64,000 nucleotides of DNA from Magnaporthiopsis rhizophila (GCA_003049465.1 PYSS01000150.1:1-64000), one strand, 5' to 3'. Counted from the first letter of the stretch, positions 1 to 12,198 are shown. Program-made: numbers and translations. The notes: generated by a model not told the origin, from the sequence alone.

Positions 1-30
<30 letters not shown>
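1..30. repeat. (TA)n microsatellite
   Basis: The first 30 bases are an uninterrupted TA dinucleotide run that begins at the window edge, so its true length is unknown. It lies upstream of the sugar-porter gene and no gene overlaps it. Confidence 0.95.
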
Positions 31-31
<1 letters not shown>

Positions 32-197
32 GGTCTGGAGGGAGCTTGACTGGGTGACATGGATGGTATTTCTTCCTCGTGAACCACCTTTCTTCCTCCT
101 TTCCTGCCCTAAACCCGGCTCAGGCCTTCAGTCCTTGTGTCGAACTGTCAGCTACCGTGCAAGCATCATATCGCCGCCCTCATCCCTTCCTTCAACC

Positions 198-1942
198 ATG
201 GGCTTCCTCCACGCCAAGGGTACCACCGATCCCCCGGAAGTCCGCAACTGGACCATCCACTGGGTCGCTCTGGTCGCCTCGTGTGCCGCCCTGGCTAGTA
301 GGTCTGATTGTGGATCCCATCGATCCTTCCCAACCTAGATTACCACACAATCACTAACACGACTGCAGTGGGATACGACACGGCCGTCATCGGCGGCACC
401 ATGGCCCTGGACTCGTTCAAGCGCGACTTTGGTCTCGCCGCGGCTCTCCCTCACGTCCGTGATGCCACACAAGCCAACATCGTCTCTACCTTCCACGTCG
501 GCTGCTTCTTCGGCGCCTTGTTGACCTTCCCCATCGCCGAGACCGTCGGCCGGCGCAAGGCCATCCTGATGGCCGCGCTGGTGTTCATGGTGGGCGGGTC
601 CATGATGGCGGGGGCGCGCGGCAGCACGGCGCTCATCATCGCGGGGCGCGCCGTGGGCGGGTTGGGCATCGGATCGGCCTCGCTCGTGGTCCCCGTGTAC
701 ATCGCCGAGACGTCGCCGCCCAGCGTCCGGGGCCGGCTGGTGGGCATCTTCGAGGTTGCGAGCCAGAGCGGCTCCATGCTGGGCTTCTGGATCAACTACG
801 CGACCGACCGCACCATCCCGGTGGCCGACCAGGCGCAGTGGGTCGTACCGCTGGCCCTGCAGCTGCTGCCCGTCGTCGTGCTGGCCGCGGGGATATTCTT
901 CTGCCCGGAGTCACCCCGCTGGCTGGCCAGGGGCGACCGGTTCGACGAGGCCGAGCGCGTGCTGGTGTACCTGCGCCACCTGCCCGCCGACCACGAGTAC
1001 ATCCGCAACGAGATGGCCGAGATCCGCGCGCAGGTCGAGGAGCGGAGCACGACGCACCTGAGCAGGAAGGACCAGTTCCGCAAGCTGCTCACGCGCGGCA
1101 CCCGCAACCGCGTCGCCATCGGCGCGGCCCTGATGTTCCTGCAGTCCTTCACGGGCGTCAACATCATGACCTACTACAGCCCCCGCATTTTCGAGACGTT
1201 GGGCATCACGGGCACCGCCACCAAGCTGTTCAGCACGGGGGTATACGGCGTCGCCAAGATGCTGGGCATGGTCACCTTCACCCTGTTCGTCGTCGAGGGC
1301 GTCGGCCGCCGAAAGGGCCTGATCTGGGGCTCCGCCCTTGGTTGCATCCCGCTGTTCTACGTCGGCGGCTACGTCATGAGGGCCGACCCGCTCGCCCGGG
1401 CCGGGTCCGGGAACATCCAGCAGGACGGCTGGGGCTACCTGGCCATGGTGGCCATCTACCTCAACGCCTTCATCATCTGCGCCACCTGGCAGGGCATCAC
1501 GTGGACCTACGCCGCCGAGATCTTTCCACTCGACATCCGCATGCTCTGCGTCGCCTTGACCACGGCCACGACGTGGTTCGGATCGTTCGTGGTCGCGCGC
1601 GCCACTCCGTACATGATTACGGACCTGGGCTATGGCACGTACTTTATGTTTGGCGGCTTCGTCGTGGCCATGGGCATCTGGGCCTTTTGCTTTGTGCCCG
1701 AGACAAGAGGTATGTTGGGATATTGTGCTGACCGTATCCCGGTCCTTGCTAATAACTTTTCTTCTTCCCTCATAGGAATCATGCTGGAAGGCATGGATGC
1801 GCTCTTCTCGAAACCTATGCATATCACCGTGTGGAACCAGATTCGCGGCCGTCCTGTGGTCCAGGAGGCTGCAGCCGACGAAGCGAGGTCTGTCACCGAC
1901 TCGATCGAGAAGAAGAAGCCCGATGTCTCCCATGTTGCATAG
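198..1942 (+). CDS. MFS sugar porter (sugar/polyol/quinate transporter)
   Basis: Predicted 12-helix membrane transporter of the MFS sugar-porter family, 535 aa, normally a proton symporter in the plasma membrane. Exons read as 198-297, 369-1709 and 1776-1942. The first splice (GTAGGT...CAG) joins ALAM to GYDTAVIGG and rebuilds the conserved GYD segment after helix 1; the second (GTATGT...ATAG) joins PETR to GIMLEGMDALF. Family signatures seen: GRRKA near residue 94, PVYIAETSPPSVRG near 142, PESPRWL near 213, QSFTGVN near 291 and PETRG near 476. The ATG at 198 follows CAACC and is the only start giving an N-terminus of normal length. The last intron has a length divisible by three and lacks stops, so retaining it would add 22 residues. 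Substrate cannot be assigned from sequence; sugars, polyols and quinate are all possible. Confidence 0.9.
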
Positions 1943-2071
1943 CAAGGGGGCATTGTGTGATTGACGTCGGCACAAGACGGCGATCCAGTTTAAAAAGCAG
2001 CTAGTGCATGCATTAACTACCATCCTAAAACAACATGCTATTATCCAATCGGTTTACTAGCAGCCATAGTC

Positions 2072-3636
2072 CTATAGTCCGCTGTTGTTGTTGACCAGCC
2101 GGTTCGGCGAGTCCTTGACGTCCCCGAGCACACCCTTGAGGGACAGCTCGACAAGACGGGCGCGCACCTGCTCGGGCGTGTCGAGGCCGCTCTCGACGGA
2201 GCGCAGGTAGGAGATGACGCCGGCCACGACCGGGGTCGCCATGCTCGTGCCGCTCTTGGCGACGACGGCCGTGTCGGACGCCTTGGCCGCCGCCACGACC
2301 TCGTCGCCCGGAGCGAAGATGTCGACCTCGGGGCCGTAGTTGCTGCCAAAGATACGCGGGTAGGGCGCGGCGCGGTTGCGGGCCGCGTTGGTCATGCCGA
2401 CCGTGATGCACTGCGACAGCCTCGCGGGGCTCCATTTGGCGGCGGAGGACTACCACGGGATTTCAGTCAGTCCTGCCCTGCGATGGGTATGACTGTAGGT
2501 AGTCAACAGCGGGGACAACTCACATCCTCGTTCCCGGCAGCGCAAACAGATGTAATTCCCTGATTGTACGCTGCAATTATCGCCATCTCAAAGGCGTCAG
2601 GACCGCCACGAGGGGCTGAGGATCCTGTATTTACAAGACACGACGTGGGATATTAGCGCGGCTTCCTACCCTACGAGCAGTAGACTTGCAAGAAAGCTGA
2701 AAAAAGCGTCACTTACCCAGAGACAGGCTAATCACGGCCCTCTTCTGGATATTGCGGGAGATGACATCGTTCACGGCCCAGTTGAAGCCCGTCAACACCG
2801 ACGACACGGTTCCCTACGCACATCCAAACCAGCGTTAGCAAACCCTTGACCTGGATTTCCTCATCAAAAACGACAGAGAAGGGCAGCCTCACCGTGCCAC
2901 TGTCGCCAAAGGCCTTGACGTCAACCACATCAACCTTCTTGGCCACGCCGTAGGTGGCACCCGCGGCGAGGCCGGCACAGTGGGTGCCGTGGCCGTCGCC
3001 GTCGCGGATGGCCGGCGCGCTGGTGGAGCCGGTCAGGCCGTTGATGCCGAAGCGCACGCGGCCGCCGAACTCGGCGTGGCTGGCGCGGATGCCCGAGTCC
3101 ACCACATACACGAACGAGCCGTTGCCGGCAGCCTCGTCAAAGACGTAGTCCTTGGCGCCGCGGTCGCGGTGCGAGACGTCGCCGAGGTGCCACGGCGCGT
3201 CCTTTTGCGTCGTCTGGGCCGCGGCTGCCGCGCGCGCCCCGATGACGGCGGGAGCGGCGGCTGCGTCGGGGGAGGTCGGCTCGAGCCTGATGACAAAGTC
3301 CTGCTGGACGCTGGCGACGTCGGGCAGGCGCGCAATCTCCTCGGCCGTGACGTCGTCGAAGCCGCCGACGTAGGCGCTAAACTCGGACCCGATGCGGAAG
3401 ACGCGGTCGATGCCGCTGCTGCTGCCGTCGCGCTTGGCCAGCACCATGCGGCGCACGTGCCCGTGATGGGCCGCGACGTCGACGGCCGGCGTGTCGGGCT
3501 TGAGCATCACGATGAAGCGGTTGGGTACGGCCTGCTCCGGGTCCGAGGCGCGGCGAACCAGCGGGGAGGACGCCGTGGGCGCCGCGAACAACGGGGCGGC
3601 GGCGCCCAGGAGGGACAGGACGAAGCTGGACTTCAT
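2072..3636 (-). CDS. Secreted subtilisin-like serine protease (S8, proteinase K type)
   Basis: Predicted secreted endopeptidase, 439 aa. Exons on the minus strand: 3636-2893, 2813-2717, 2624-2524, 2449-2072; every junction has GT...AG and keeps the frame. Layout: signal peptide about residues 1-19, I9 inhibitor-type propeptide about 40-117 (FIVMLKPD to VQQDFVI), then the S8 catalytic domain. The triad is visible as Asp180 (YVVDSGI), His216 (DGHGTHCAG) and Ser383 (SGTSMATP); the oxyanion Asn lies in CAAGNED. The length fits fungal proteinase K-like enzymes with an N-terminal propeptide. An in-frame ATG farther upstream would place non-hydrophobic residues before the signal peptide, so the start is set at 3636. 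It is divergent from the M28 aminopeptidase at 4171, and an endo- plus exopeptidase pair suggests joint extracellular protein digestion (inference). Confidence 0.93.
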
Positions 3637-4170
3637 TTTCTTGTCAGCGAGCGACACAGAGACAAAGACGATGGGCTCTGCAGAATTGCCGGCGACTGTT
3701 GCTGTCTGTCGGTGGGGGACAAACAACGAGCGTGTTGTTACCCAACACAACACAACATGTCCAGCCACACCTTTTTGATTTATATGCAAGGCGACGGCGG
3801 TCGCTCCGGGATGGGCCGGACCCTATTATACAGTCACCTTCCGGATCGGGCAGCTGTGGTCCGGGGTCGATCGCCATGGATCTTGGGTCACTTTCCTAAT
3901 GCCGTAGCTGCGGGTGGGACTCGCAATAGGGGCATGGGGTATTGCAAATTTGAGCGGGGGCCAGCCAAGCCCGTGTCGTAAGCGTTGCAACATGCCGGCG
4001 GGTAATGGGTGGAACCTCGGACCAGAACTTCATGCCATCACCGCGGCTGGTGGCTCGTGAGAACAAACTGCTTATAAAGGCTTGGGAAGTCTCCTCGCCA
4101 GGCATGGGAGCCTGGCTGATGAGAGACAAACTGCTCGCCCCAGGCCTCCCCTCCTGCAATATCCGCCAGC
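3637..4170. promoter_or_regulatory. Shared divergent promoter region of the S8 and M28 peptidase genes
   Basis: The 534 bp between two divergent start codons contain TATAAA at 4073-4078, about 95 nt before the M28 ATG, and a TATAAAT on the minus strand at 3778-3784, about 140 nt before the S8 ATG. A GCCAAG hexamer, the consensus core of the fungal pH regulator PacC, lies near 3965. The TATA elements are seen in the sequence. Pairing of both genes to a common signal, and any PacC role, is inference. Confidence 0.5.
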
Positions 4171-5790
4171 ATGAAGTTCCCCCAGACCCTTTTGGCCCTC
4201 TCGGGCTGCCTCGCATCTCTCGACGGGGCGCACGCCGTCCCCAGCAAGCGGCAGGTGTCGAAGCCAGCCATTGAGCCGGCGACATTGCAGTCCTTGATCA
4301 CCGAGGCTGGGTAGGAAGAGCTCACTCCTGAAGTGAAGGGTCGGAAGATGGCTGACACGGACAATAAAAATCCATCACAGGCTCAAGGCCAGTATCAACA
4401 GCTTTCAGCAGATCGCCACAGCCAACGGCGGCAACCGCGCCTTTGGCCGGCCGGGCTACGACGCCTCGGTTCGCTACGTGGTGGACCGCCTGTCGCGGCT
4501 CGAGGGCGTGCGCGTGCAGACGCAGAACTTCACCGCCCAGTACTCCAGCGACTGGGTGGGAGAGATCACCGTCAACGGCGCCGCGGTGAAGGCTTATGGC
4601 GTGTGGTACAGCCCGGCGACACCCGAGGGTGGGCTGACGGCGCAGCTGGTCGACGGGCCCGCGGGCGCGGCGGCGTGCGGCGCCCAGGGCTACGCCGGGC
4701 TCGACGTGCGCGGCAAGGTCGTGCTGGTCGAGCGCGGCAACTGCCCCGGCGGCCTGGGCGCCGGCTACCTCGAGGGCCGCATGCTGCCGGCCGCCGCCGC
4801 GGGCGCCGCCGCCGTCATCATCTTCAGCGACATGCGGAGCACCAGCGCCGCCGGCGGGTTCAGCAGGGCCGCCCGGCCCGGCGACGTCCCTACCGGCTTC
4901 CTGAGCCAGGCCGACGGGAGGGCCCTGCGAGCCCGCCTGCAGGCCGGCGAGCGCCTGACCGTCGGCCTCAAGACCGGCAACGTTATCGACCGCAGGCCTA
5001 CCCAGAACATTATTGCCGAAACCGCTGCCGGAGACGCAAGCAAGACCATCGTTGTGAGTGTTTCTCTTTTTCTTTCCTCTCTTCTTTGTTGCTCTTCCTC
5101 CACAGCTGGACATTGGAGCTGACCTGCCCACCCAGTTCGGAGCCCACCTCGACAGCGTCATTGACGGACCCGGCATCAACGACAACGCCTCCGGGTCCAG
5201 CCTGCTCCTCGAACTCATCACGGCCCTCGTCCAGCTGGCCAGCCCGCGCTACAAGGTCCGTTTCGCATGGTGGGCCGCCGAGGAGCGCGGGCTCTGGGGC
5301 AGCGATCATTACGTTTCGGAGCTGTCCGCGCCCGAGGCCGCCCAAGTCCTGGCCTATGTCAACTTCGACATGGTGGGCAAGGGCTTCTCGGGCGTCTTCG
5401 ACGGCGACGGCAGCGCCTTCTCCAAGCCCGGCCCCGCCGGCTCCGGCACCATCCAGAAGCTACTCACCCAGGGCTTCCAGGGCCAGGGCTTGACCGTCAC
5501 TCCGGCCGAGCTGAGCGAAAGGACCGACTACAGGGCCTTCTGGAGAACCCTCGGCAAGCCCGTCGGTGGGACCCATTCCGGCGTCAGTCAGGACCGGTGC
5601 TACCACTCGGCGTGCGACAATGCGACCAACATTGAGTTCGCAACCTTGACTTCTCACACGAAGGTACTGTCTCCCTTGTTTCCCCTCACCGACGTCATCT
5701 CTGCCCAGGAGCTAACCTATAGCCAACAAATTCGTCTAGGCGGCGGCATATGCTCTTGCCGTCATGGCCATGAAAGGACTCGATGTTTGA
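4171..5790 (+). CDS. Secreted M28 aminopeptidase with PA domain (Lap2/aminopeptidase Y type)
   Basis: Predicted zinc exopeptidase, 463 aa. Exons 4171-4310, 4381-5053, 5136-5663 and 5740-5790. Signal peptide about residues 1-22 (ends DGAHA), protease-associated (PA) domain about 130-230, then the M28 domain. Metal and catalytic residues seen: His275 (GAHLDSV), Asp287 (GINDNASG), Glu320/Glu321 (AAEERGLWG), Asp349 (NFDMVG) and His418 (GGTHSG). Intron 2 could end at either of two AGs; I chose 5135 because CTGAC lies about 13 nt before it and the join TIV-FGAHLDSV matches the family, whereas the AG at 5105 would insert ten extra residues. The last exon codes only for AAAYALAVMAMKGLDV, typical of the family's end. 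Divergent from the S8 protease. Confidence 0.92.
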
Positions 5791-5874
5791 ACTTCTATGA
5801 CCGCTTGACAAGAGGCTCGCTGTAATGGACAATTATATTAGCTCAAACTTGTAATAACAGCCTGACGATCGATT

Positions 5875-8800
5875 TCATGATGCATCTCCCGCTTCCATAG
5901 CCATTATGGACAAGAGATCCTCCAGCTCCGGCTGATCCTGTACCCGGAGCGCCCACCGAATATGCGCCTCGTGCCCTTCCTCAATCACCGGCACCAGAGT
6001 GATCATTGACTCGGCGCCTGGCGGAGCACGCCCAGACTCGGCCAGCTCCATAAACTCAATCTCATCCTTGACCGCTGCCATCAACGTCTCGAAAGCTTCC
6101 GCTCTAGCCTTGTCGCCTCCCTGCTCCGCAGCGTCCCTCTCTCGAGCCTGTGCGGCCAAGTGCTCCCGCAGCATCTTTATCTTGAACCAAGTCGTCTGGT
6201 TAGCCTGCACGACCAGCTTGTCAGTCATCTCGCGGTAATCATCCCTCAGGCGGATCTGGCGCGCGATTTGTTCCCGGAATAGGTTCTCCGCCTTCACAGC
6301 CGCTTCCGCCGAGTATGTCAGCCTTTTCAGCCGCTTGTCAGACACTTTCAAGCCCAGACTGAGCAGGTAGGCCTTGATCTTGGATCGACCGGCAAGCGTA
6401 TTCTGACTCCGAACATCGGCCTGGGCCTCCAGGACTTCCTCGTCGGTGGCAACCAGAAGTCCCATGTCGTCGGGCCCACTCCCGCCTTCGGTGGCGGTTG
6501 TAGAGCTGGGTGTACTCCTGCCGTCGGGACTCGAGTCGTCTTGGCTGCCCTGCTCCTCGTCCGGTCTCTTCTGGTCCCCCTCACTCTCCTCGAGCTTCTT
6601 TCCTTCTGCTCGAAGCTTTTGTTCCTCCCGTATTCTCCTTTTCGCCTCCACGAGAACCCTTTCCACCGCCAGCCCTCTGATTCTCTTCCTCTCCGCAGCC
6701 TTCCGTTGCTCTTCCTCCTCCAGCCGTTTCTTGTTCTTGGCTCGCTTGCGCTCCTCTGCCTCCTGTTGGCGTTCCACGTTGAGCCAGAAACTTTCCCAGT
6801 TTTGCTGCATCATCTCTTTCTCTCGGTCCAAGAGTTTTGCATACCAAAGAGAGGTCTGCCGGTTGTCCTCTTCCTTTTCCAGTTGGAGAACTATAGAAAG
6901 TCGCACTGCTTGTATCCGCTGGAGAATCTCGACTTCGTCGAGCATGAATTGAAGCTTCACGTCCAGTTCCTTCAAGGCCTCCAATGTTACATAAGATCTC
7001 AGCATCATATAAGTCTTGGACAGTTTGCGAATTGAGGCGAGACGTGTGTTTGAACGCCACCCTGGCATGACATGGGGTGGAGCCCCTGGGACGCTTCTGT
7101 TTCTGGCTTGGACAGGTCGCGTTCTCCGCACCCAGTCACTTATACCATGTATGGTTTCCTGGACAGTAGGCTTGGACTTCGGAATCGACGTTTCCAAGGA
7201 CACAGGGACGTTAGAGTCGACGCGAGGCACAATGCTCATGTGTTTCGTGCCCAGCTGTGTCCTTGTTGCCTCGTTCTCCGGAGCTCCGCCACAGCCATTG
7301 AATTTCACTTGGGGCATGTTATTGGGCGTGGGGGGGAGGGTGCGCCTGCCCTGGCTCACAGGCAGGGAAGAAGGGCGTATGTTGGGTGCATCGGCCGGGG
7401 AAATTGGGCAAGAAGGCTCATGCCCCTCGGAAACGTAGGGTGTCTGGGCGGGACCACTTTTGGCGGAGCGGGCTTGTCTCGGAGGGGTTGCGTAGAAGTC
7501 GTCAAGCTGCTTCGAAATGCCTTTCGAGTTGAGCTTACTTGCGGCGGAGGACTGCTTGCTTGGCGGCGCTGCGAGCTGCGTTAGAGGGGTAGCGTGGTCG
7601 ACTTTTGAGCGAGAAGAGCCATGCGGTCGTGACTTGGGTCCGCCGTGGGACCCATGGATGTCTGTCGAGGAGGGTGAACTTTTAGCCACAAGAGGTGGGG
7701 CAGGGACGGTTGCCTCGAGGGACTTTCTTGTAGTCGGGGGCGGCGGGCCCGGGAGCGGCCTCTTGCCCTGTTTAGACTTCGATTGTTTTTGTTTTTGTTT
7801 TGCTGGGCCAGGTGCCTCATTTACGGTGGTCGCTAAATCGGTGTGGCCTCTGGCACCAGGCTGAGTGAGTGAAGCTGGCACCATGGAGCCCACTTGCGGG
7901 AGTTCCGATACCGGAGCCGGCAAACTCGACACTGAAACCCCGACGCTTGAGCTGGCTGATGGCTGGGAGTCCTGGACCGCCGGCGTGCCATCTGAGTCCG
8001 CACGCGCTTGAGCCGAAAGCTCCAGCTTGGCGGGTTCACCGGTTGACGGCACTTGCTCGTAGACCGTCTGTGGTGGTTGATAGGTAAGGGCATGCCCGTC
8101 TTCTGATGGCGCTTGCTCGTAAATTGTTTGCGGCGCTCGAAAGACTCGCAGTTCTGGGTTACGATACTCCTGATGTGGCCGGTTGTAGGAGGGCAGGTGT
8201 CGTGATGGTGGGTGAACCTGCTGCTGTGGGTGGTCGTGGAAAGGTGTGGCTACGGGCTGGAAGATTGGCTCTGGGACCGGGTTGTGATGCGGACTCGATA
8301 CATGATGATTGACCGGTTGCGACGCCTGGCGGCAGGCTGGCAGCGATTCGCAGTACTGGGCTGGCTCTGGATTTTGTTGGTAGGCATGCTGTGGTAGATG
8401 CTGTCTAGCAGGTTGTGGCCATTGTAGGTGAAGAGGCTGTCGTGCATACGGACTGATCTGCTGCCATGACCCCTGTTTAGTTGACGAAGATTGATGGGCC
8501 TCTGACGGCGTTGGCCACTATGCCGTTTGCGGGGGGCCTTGGGCCGTGTCTGGTATCTGGAATCCAGAGTCCTGGTGACGGTACCACGGGTGCCCATCCT
8601 GCACAGCCTGATGTGCGCGGTGGTCAGACTGTTCGGGCACTCCATGCACCACCCAGTCTCCGAGGTCCGTCGCAGGTTTGGCGCAGGTGGGACCGAAGGA
8701 TCGCGCCTCGACACCGGCTGCCCATTGAGCTATCGAATCCTCAAGTGCCGTGTGCTGGTCCGAGGCTTCTTGTGCTACTGCAAGCCCATGCTCTGATGCG

Positions 8801-9062
8801 GGAGGCGGCAGCCTTTCCGGCGACGGGTGGTGATCATCCGGTACCTTGCAAGAACAGAAAAAATTTAGTCTCCAAAGGCGTGGGCGTGGACGGGTGCGAA
8901 ATGAGAGCTGAAGGCTCGAGCAGGACACACCTCGTTGTCAGACCAGCCCCCAGAGGATGTAGAGCGGTTAATGCCGGTTGGATCTGAATCCGCTTTGGGC
9001 CGGTTGCTGAAGTGTCGATAAGGCTCCGACTGGCCGATCAATTCATCGAGGGTAGTGGCCAT
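5875..9062 (-). CDS. Large Gln/Pro-rich protein with C-terminal coiled coil; frame broken by one in-frame TAG
   Basis: Unknown function. Exon 1 is 9062-8931 (ATG in GAGCCATGG context); an 86-nt intron (GTGTGT...AAG) leads to exon 2, 8844-5875. The combined frame has 1033 codons and stays open except for a TAG at 8520-8518. The segments on both sides (8844-8521 and 8517-5875) are in the same frame, and the 155 codons just after the stop contain no other stop and encode a Gln/His/Pro-rich stretch (for example QHLPQHAYQQ). The remainder is Ser/Pro-rich and basic, then a Glu/Lys/Arg-rich predicted coiled coil about 7000-6550 (EERKRAKNKKRLEEEE), and a C-terminal part ending near the VPVIEEGHEAHIRWAL segment. 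No domain recognised; low-complexity scaffolding or nuclear protein is only a guess. The stop may be a true null allele, a sequencing error, or removed by an intron I could not find. Confidence 0.7.
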
Positions 9063-10460
9063 GGCTCAGGAATGCACCATGTGGTTCTGAATGGCGGCAG
9101 CACACCGACTCGATTAGAGTTTCAGGACCAGCGTCGGGTACGAAGGTAGTTGTAAGAAGGTATGTATTTAGGTAGTTTGTGCCTAGTTAAGTATGCAATA
9201 CTGTCGCTCAGTCGGTAGGGGCTGCAGGCGAGTGGAAGAATCCATCACGTCCCCAAGAACCGGGCGGGATTGGTGTTGGTGGCCATGTGGATGACAGCTC
9301 CATGAGGTCGTCTCTGTCGAACTGTCGAACTGAACGGCCGCGCTCTTTCTTGATGAAGACGCGTGGCTCCTGTCAAATGTTTTGAAGCGCCCCCGCCGTG
9401 ACTTCCGCTGACGTCGTGGTTGAGGGTGACTGAAAGTGGCAGTCGCGAGCCTCAATCGCTGAGCTCCGCTTCGACCGAGCTGCCCCACTCCTCTGGTGGC
9501 GGAAGGGCCAGAACAGGCAACTCCTGCGAGTCCCAAGATTCGAACGTGCAATTTGAGCAAATTGATCTATCAACTGGACTGTGTCGGCAGTCGCTGTCAG
9601 CGCGCATTGATTATTTGATACTGCCTTCTTTTCAATTGGACACCAAGATATCGGCGTGCGTGTGACCACATATCTTTGATTGAATCGATGTGCCCGGTTG
9701 CGGAGTCGTTCGCTCCGTTTCATGAATGGAGGGCCTGCCAGCAGATCCCAGGAAACATGCTGACCGCCTGTGCAGTCTGGTTCTTTCTCCAAGGGTTCTC
9801 GGATAATGTTCGGGACAACCTCGGGGTCCAACGGTGGAGAAGCGCCAACTACGCTGTCAACTCCGGCCCGATCTAGACGCCCGAATAGCCATTCATGGAC
9901 TGTGATTTCTTGAGCCATAACGTCGGCCGGAGCATTGAAGTGTCGGCACCGATGAGGATCTTCTAAGGCTTCCTGGCCCCGCGCGGGTGCCGGCATATTC
10001 ATACACCACCTTGGCCCTGCGGGCGACCACATTCGCTGGCAGTTTCCTCAAGCCCGCCTTCCTGGTTTTGCAACTCGAGTGGTTGGCAGGCGCGGCTGCC
10101 GGGCCGATGGTGCCGCTCAACCCCTGGGCCGGGCCCCTCCACCCCTCCTCCATACGGCATGCGTCCCAGTCCCTTTGCACCGAATCGCTCCCAGCCTCCG
10201 CTGCAACTGCAAGATTCGGAGAACCACGCCCCCAATAACACGGACCCGCACTTAGCCGGTGAGAAAGCTGCGAGACTACCAATCCTGGGTTGCGCCTGGC
10301 GCGGCTGCCGGGGCACCTTCCACTTATTTTCATTGTCCCCTCCCGTCTACCTGTACTCACCTTCACCTGCCCACTCTCCCTCTCCCTTTCTCGTTTTCAG
10401 TCTGGATCTTGCACTTCTCAGAGCCTCAAAGTTATCACTCCCGGTCCCAGGAAGTCCATA
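9063..10460. other. Intergenic stretch with one unconvincing open frame
   Basis: About 1.4 kb separate the coiled-coil gene and the MFS exporter gene. The minus strand holds a 219-codon frame from an ATG at 10032 to 9373, but I recognise no motif in it, see no splice partners, and cannot tell it from chance in GC-rich DNA. From about 10330 to 10410 the plus strand is pyrimidine-rich (CT-rich), as often seen just upstream of fungal transcription starts, and belongs to the promoter of the gene starting at 10461. Confidence 0.5.
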
Positions 10461-12198
10461 ATGCCTCGGCGAAAAGATAAAGATCCGAACGCGTTCCCCG
10501 CACAGCAGCTTTTCATTCTTGGTATGGTCCCACACGGATGCGCGGCTTGGTCAAAATCACGAATGCAACAACATTGCAAGACGAAAAAACAAGTCAGCTA
10601 ACAGCCAGTGCCCTTTCGGACCGCCAGCAATATGTCGCTTCTCCGAGCCCATCGCCTTCACGTCCATCTTGGCGTACACTTTTGTCATGGTTAAGGACCT
10701 CGGCGTGGCGCCCGAGGATGCTTCTTTCTATGCCGGCCTCCTCGTCTCGGCCTATGCCGTCGCCGAGGCCTTCACTTCGATGGGTTGGGGCGCCCTCTCG
10801 GACCGGATCGGCCGCAAGCCCGTCGTGCTGTCCGGTCTAGTCGGCGTTGCCCTCTCGAGCCTCATCTTTGGCCTTTCGCAAACGTACTGGGTTGCGTTCG
10901 CCGCACGCCTCCTCGGCGGCGCTCTCAACGGCAACGTTTCCGTCATGCAGACCATGGTCGCCGAGATGGTCAAGCGTCCCGAGCACGAGCCCGTCGCCTA
11001 CGCCGTCCAGCCCTTTGTCTGGTCGCTTGGCACCATTGTCGGGTCCGCCATGGGCGGCTTCCTCGCCCAGCCCGCCAAGTTTTACCCCGGCCACTTTTCC
11101 AAGGACGGACTGTGGGGTCGCTACCCGTACCTGCTGCCCAACCTTGTCGCCGTTTCCTGTGTGGTGTCTGCCGTCATTCTCGGCATTTTCTTCCTTGACG
11201 AGACCCGGGAGTGGGATGAAGACGTCGCAGTTCCTAGCCGGGATTCGGCCGTGAACGACGACGAGGCTGACGCCGATGAGACAACTCCGCTCCGTCAAGG
11301 CGGCCAGACCCGCACCTCGCTCGAGTCCACGCCCCTGTTCGTCGAATCCAGCTTGCCGCTGCCGGTCGACGAGCACAACGCCGACCTGACGCGCAACTCT
11401 TTCGGCACCGTCCACTCGATCAAGCCAGTCTCGGACGGCCCCGTCGAATCCGCAGGGACGGTGACGGAGCTTCCCAAGCAGAAGGAGGGCGCGTTCAACT
11501 TCACCGTCCTCATGCTCTGTCTGCTGCTTCTGATCTTCTCGTACCACCAGATGGGCGCACAGTCGCTGCTGCCCACCCATCTCCTCGACTCGCGCCTTTT
11601 GCCGCGAGGCCAGCTCGACCTCAAGGGCGGCCTGGGCTACACCGTGCATGACGTCGGAACCTATCTGGCCGTCAACGGCTTTTTGGGTCTCTTCATCCAA
11701 GCGGTCATCTTTCCCTTTTTTGTCGAGCGCGTCGGCGTTTGGCACTCGCTCGTGTGGATGGTTCTGCTGTATCCTCTCGGCTACCTGATTCCTCCCTTCC
11801 TCTCGCTCTTCTTCGAGCCCGCGTTTTCAGCCGCGGTATATCTCTCCCTCACCCTGCAGTCCTTCTGCGGAATCATCATCTTCCCCGTCACCCTCATCCT
11901 CCTCAAGGAGGCTGCTCCCTCCATGGCGGATCTCGGCAAGATCAACGGCCTGGCCATGTCGGGTGCCTGTTTCGCCCGGACCATTGCCCCTCCCATCGTC
12001 GGGATCGTGTACAGCGTCTCCGGCTCCGGCGTTGCATGGTTTAGCGTTGTCGGTGTCGCCCTTTTTGGCATCGTGCAGCTCCTGTGGGTTCCGAGGAAGC
12101 GCCTGCATGTTGGCCAGATCGTTGTCGACAATCCCATCACCCATCCCCACGACGGACATGAGGAAGGGGTGGTCGCTGAAAATGGTAGCAGCGTATGA
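10461..12198 (+). CDS. MFS transporter, zinc-induced-facilitator/Tet-like (YCR023C type)
   Basis: Predicted 12-helix major-facilitator exporter, 543 aa. Two exons, 10461-10521 and 10628-12198; the 106-nt intron (GTATGG...CCAG) joins FPAQQLFIL to AICRFSEPIAFTS, matching the conserved N-terminus of this fungal family. Signatures: GWGALSDRIGRKP in the loop after helix 2 (about residue 72), and a Tet-like N-half. A long acidic, Ser/Thr-rich cytosolic loop (about residues 225-340) separates the two six-helix halves. Family members are vacuolar or plasma-membrane exporters of small organic compounds or metal chelates; the substrate here is unknown. The ATG at 10461 is chosen because the short first exon MPRRKDKDPNAFPAQQLFIL is typical. 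Confidence 0.9.

Noticed and set aside
838..1731. 297-codon frame overlapping the transporter in another frame
   Set aside because: His/Arg/Pro-rich out-of-frame reading of the transporter; no start context.
911..2023. 370-codon minus-strand frame across the sugar-porter gene
   Set aside because: It is antisense to a well-supported transporter, has no motif, and arises from GC-rich codon third positions.
2980..3981. 333-codon plus-strand frame across the S8 protease
   Set aside because: Antisense shadow of the protease exon; Gly/Arg/Ala-rich composition and no domain.
9530..9560. tRNA B-box-like GTTCGAATC on the minus strand
   Set aside because: No A-box or acceptor stem at the needed distance; isolated match.
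9373..10032. 219-codon minus-strand frame starting with ATG
   Set aside because: No recognisable domain, no splice partners, and it overlaps the presumed upstream region of two genes; kept only as a note in the intergenic entry.
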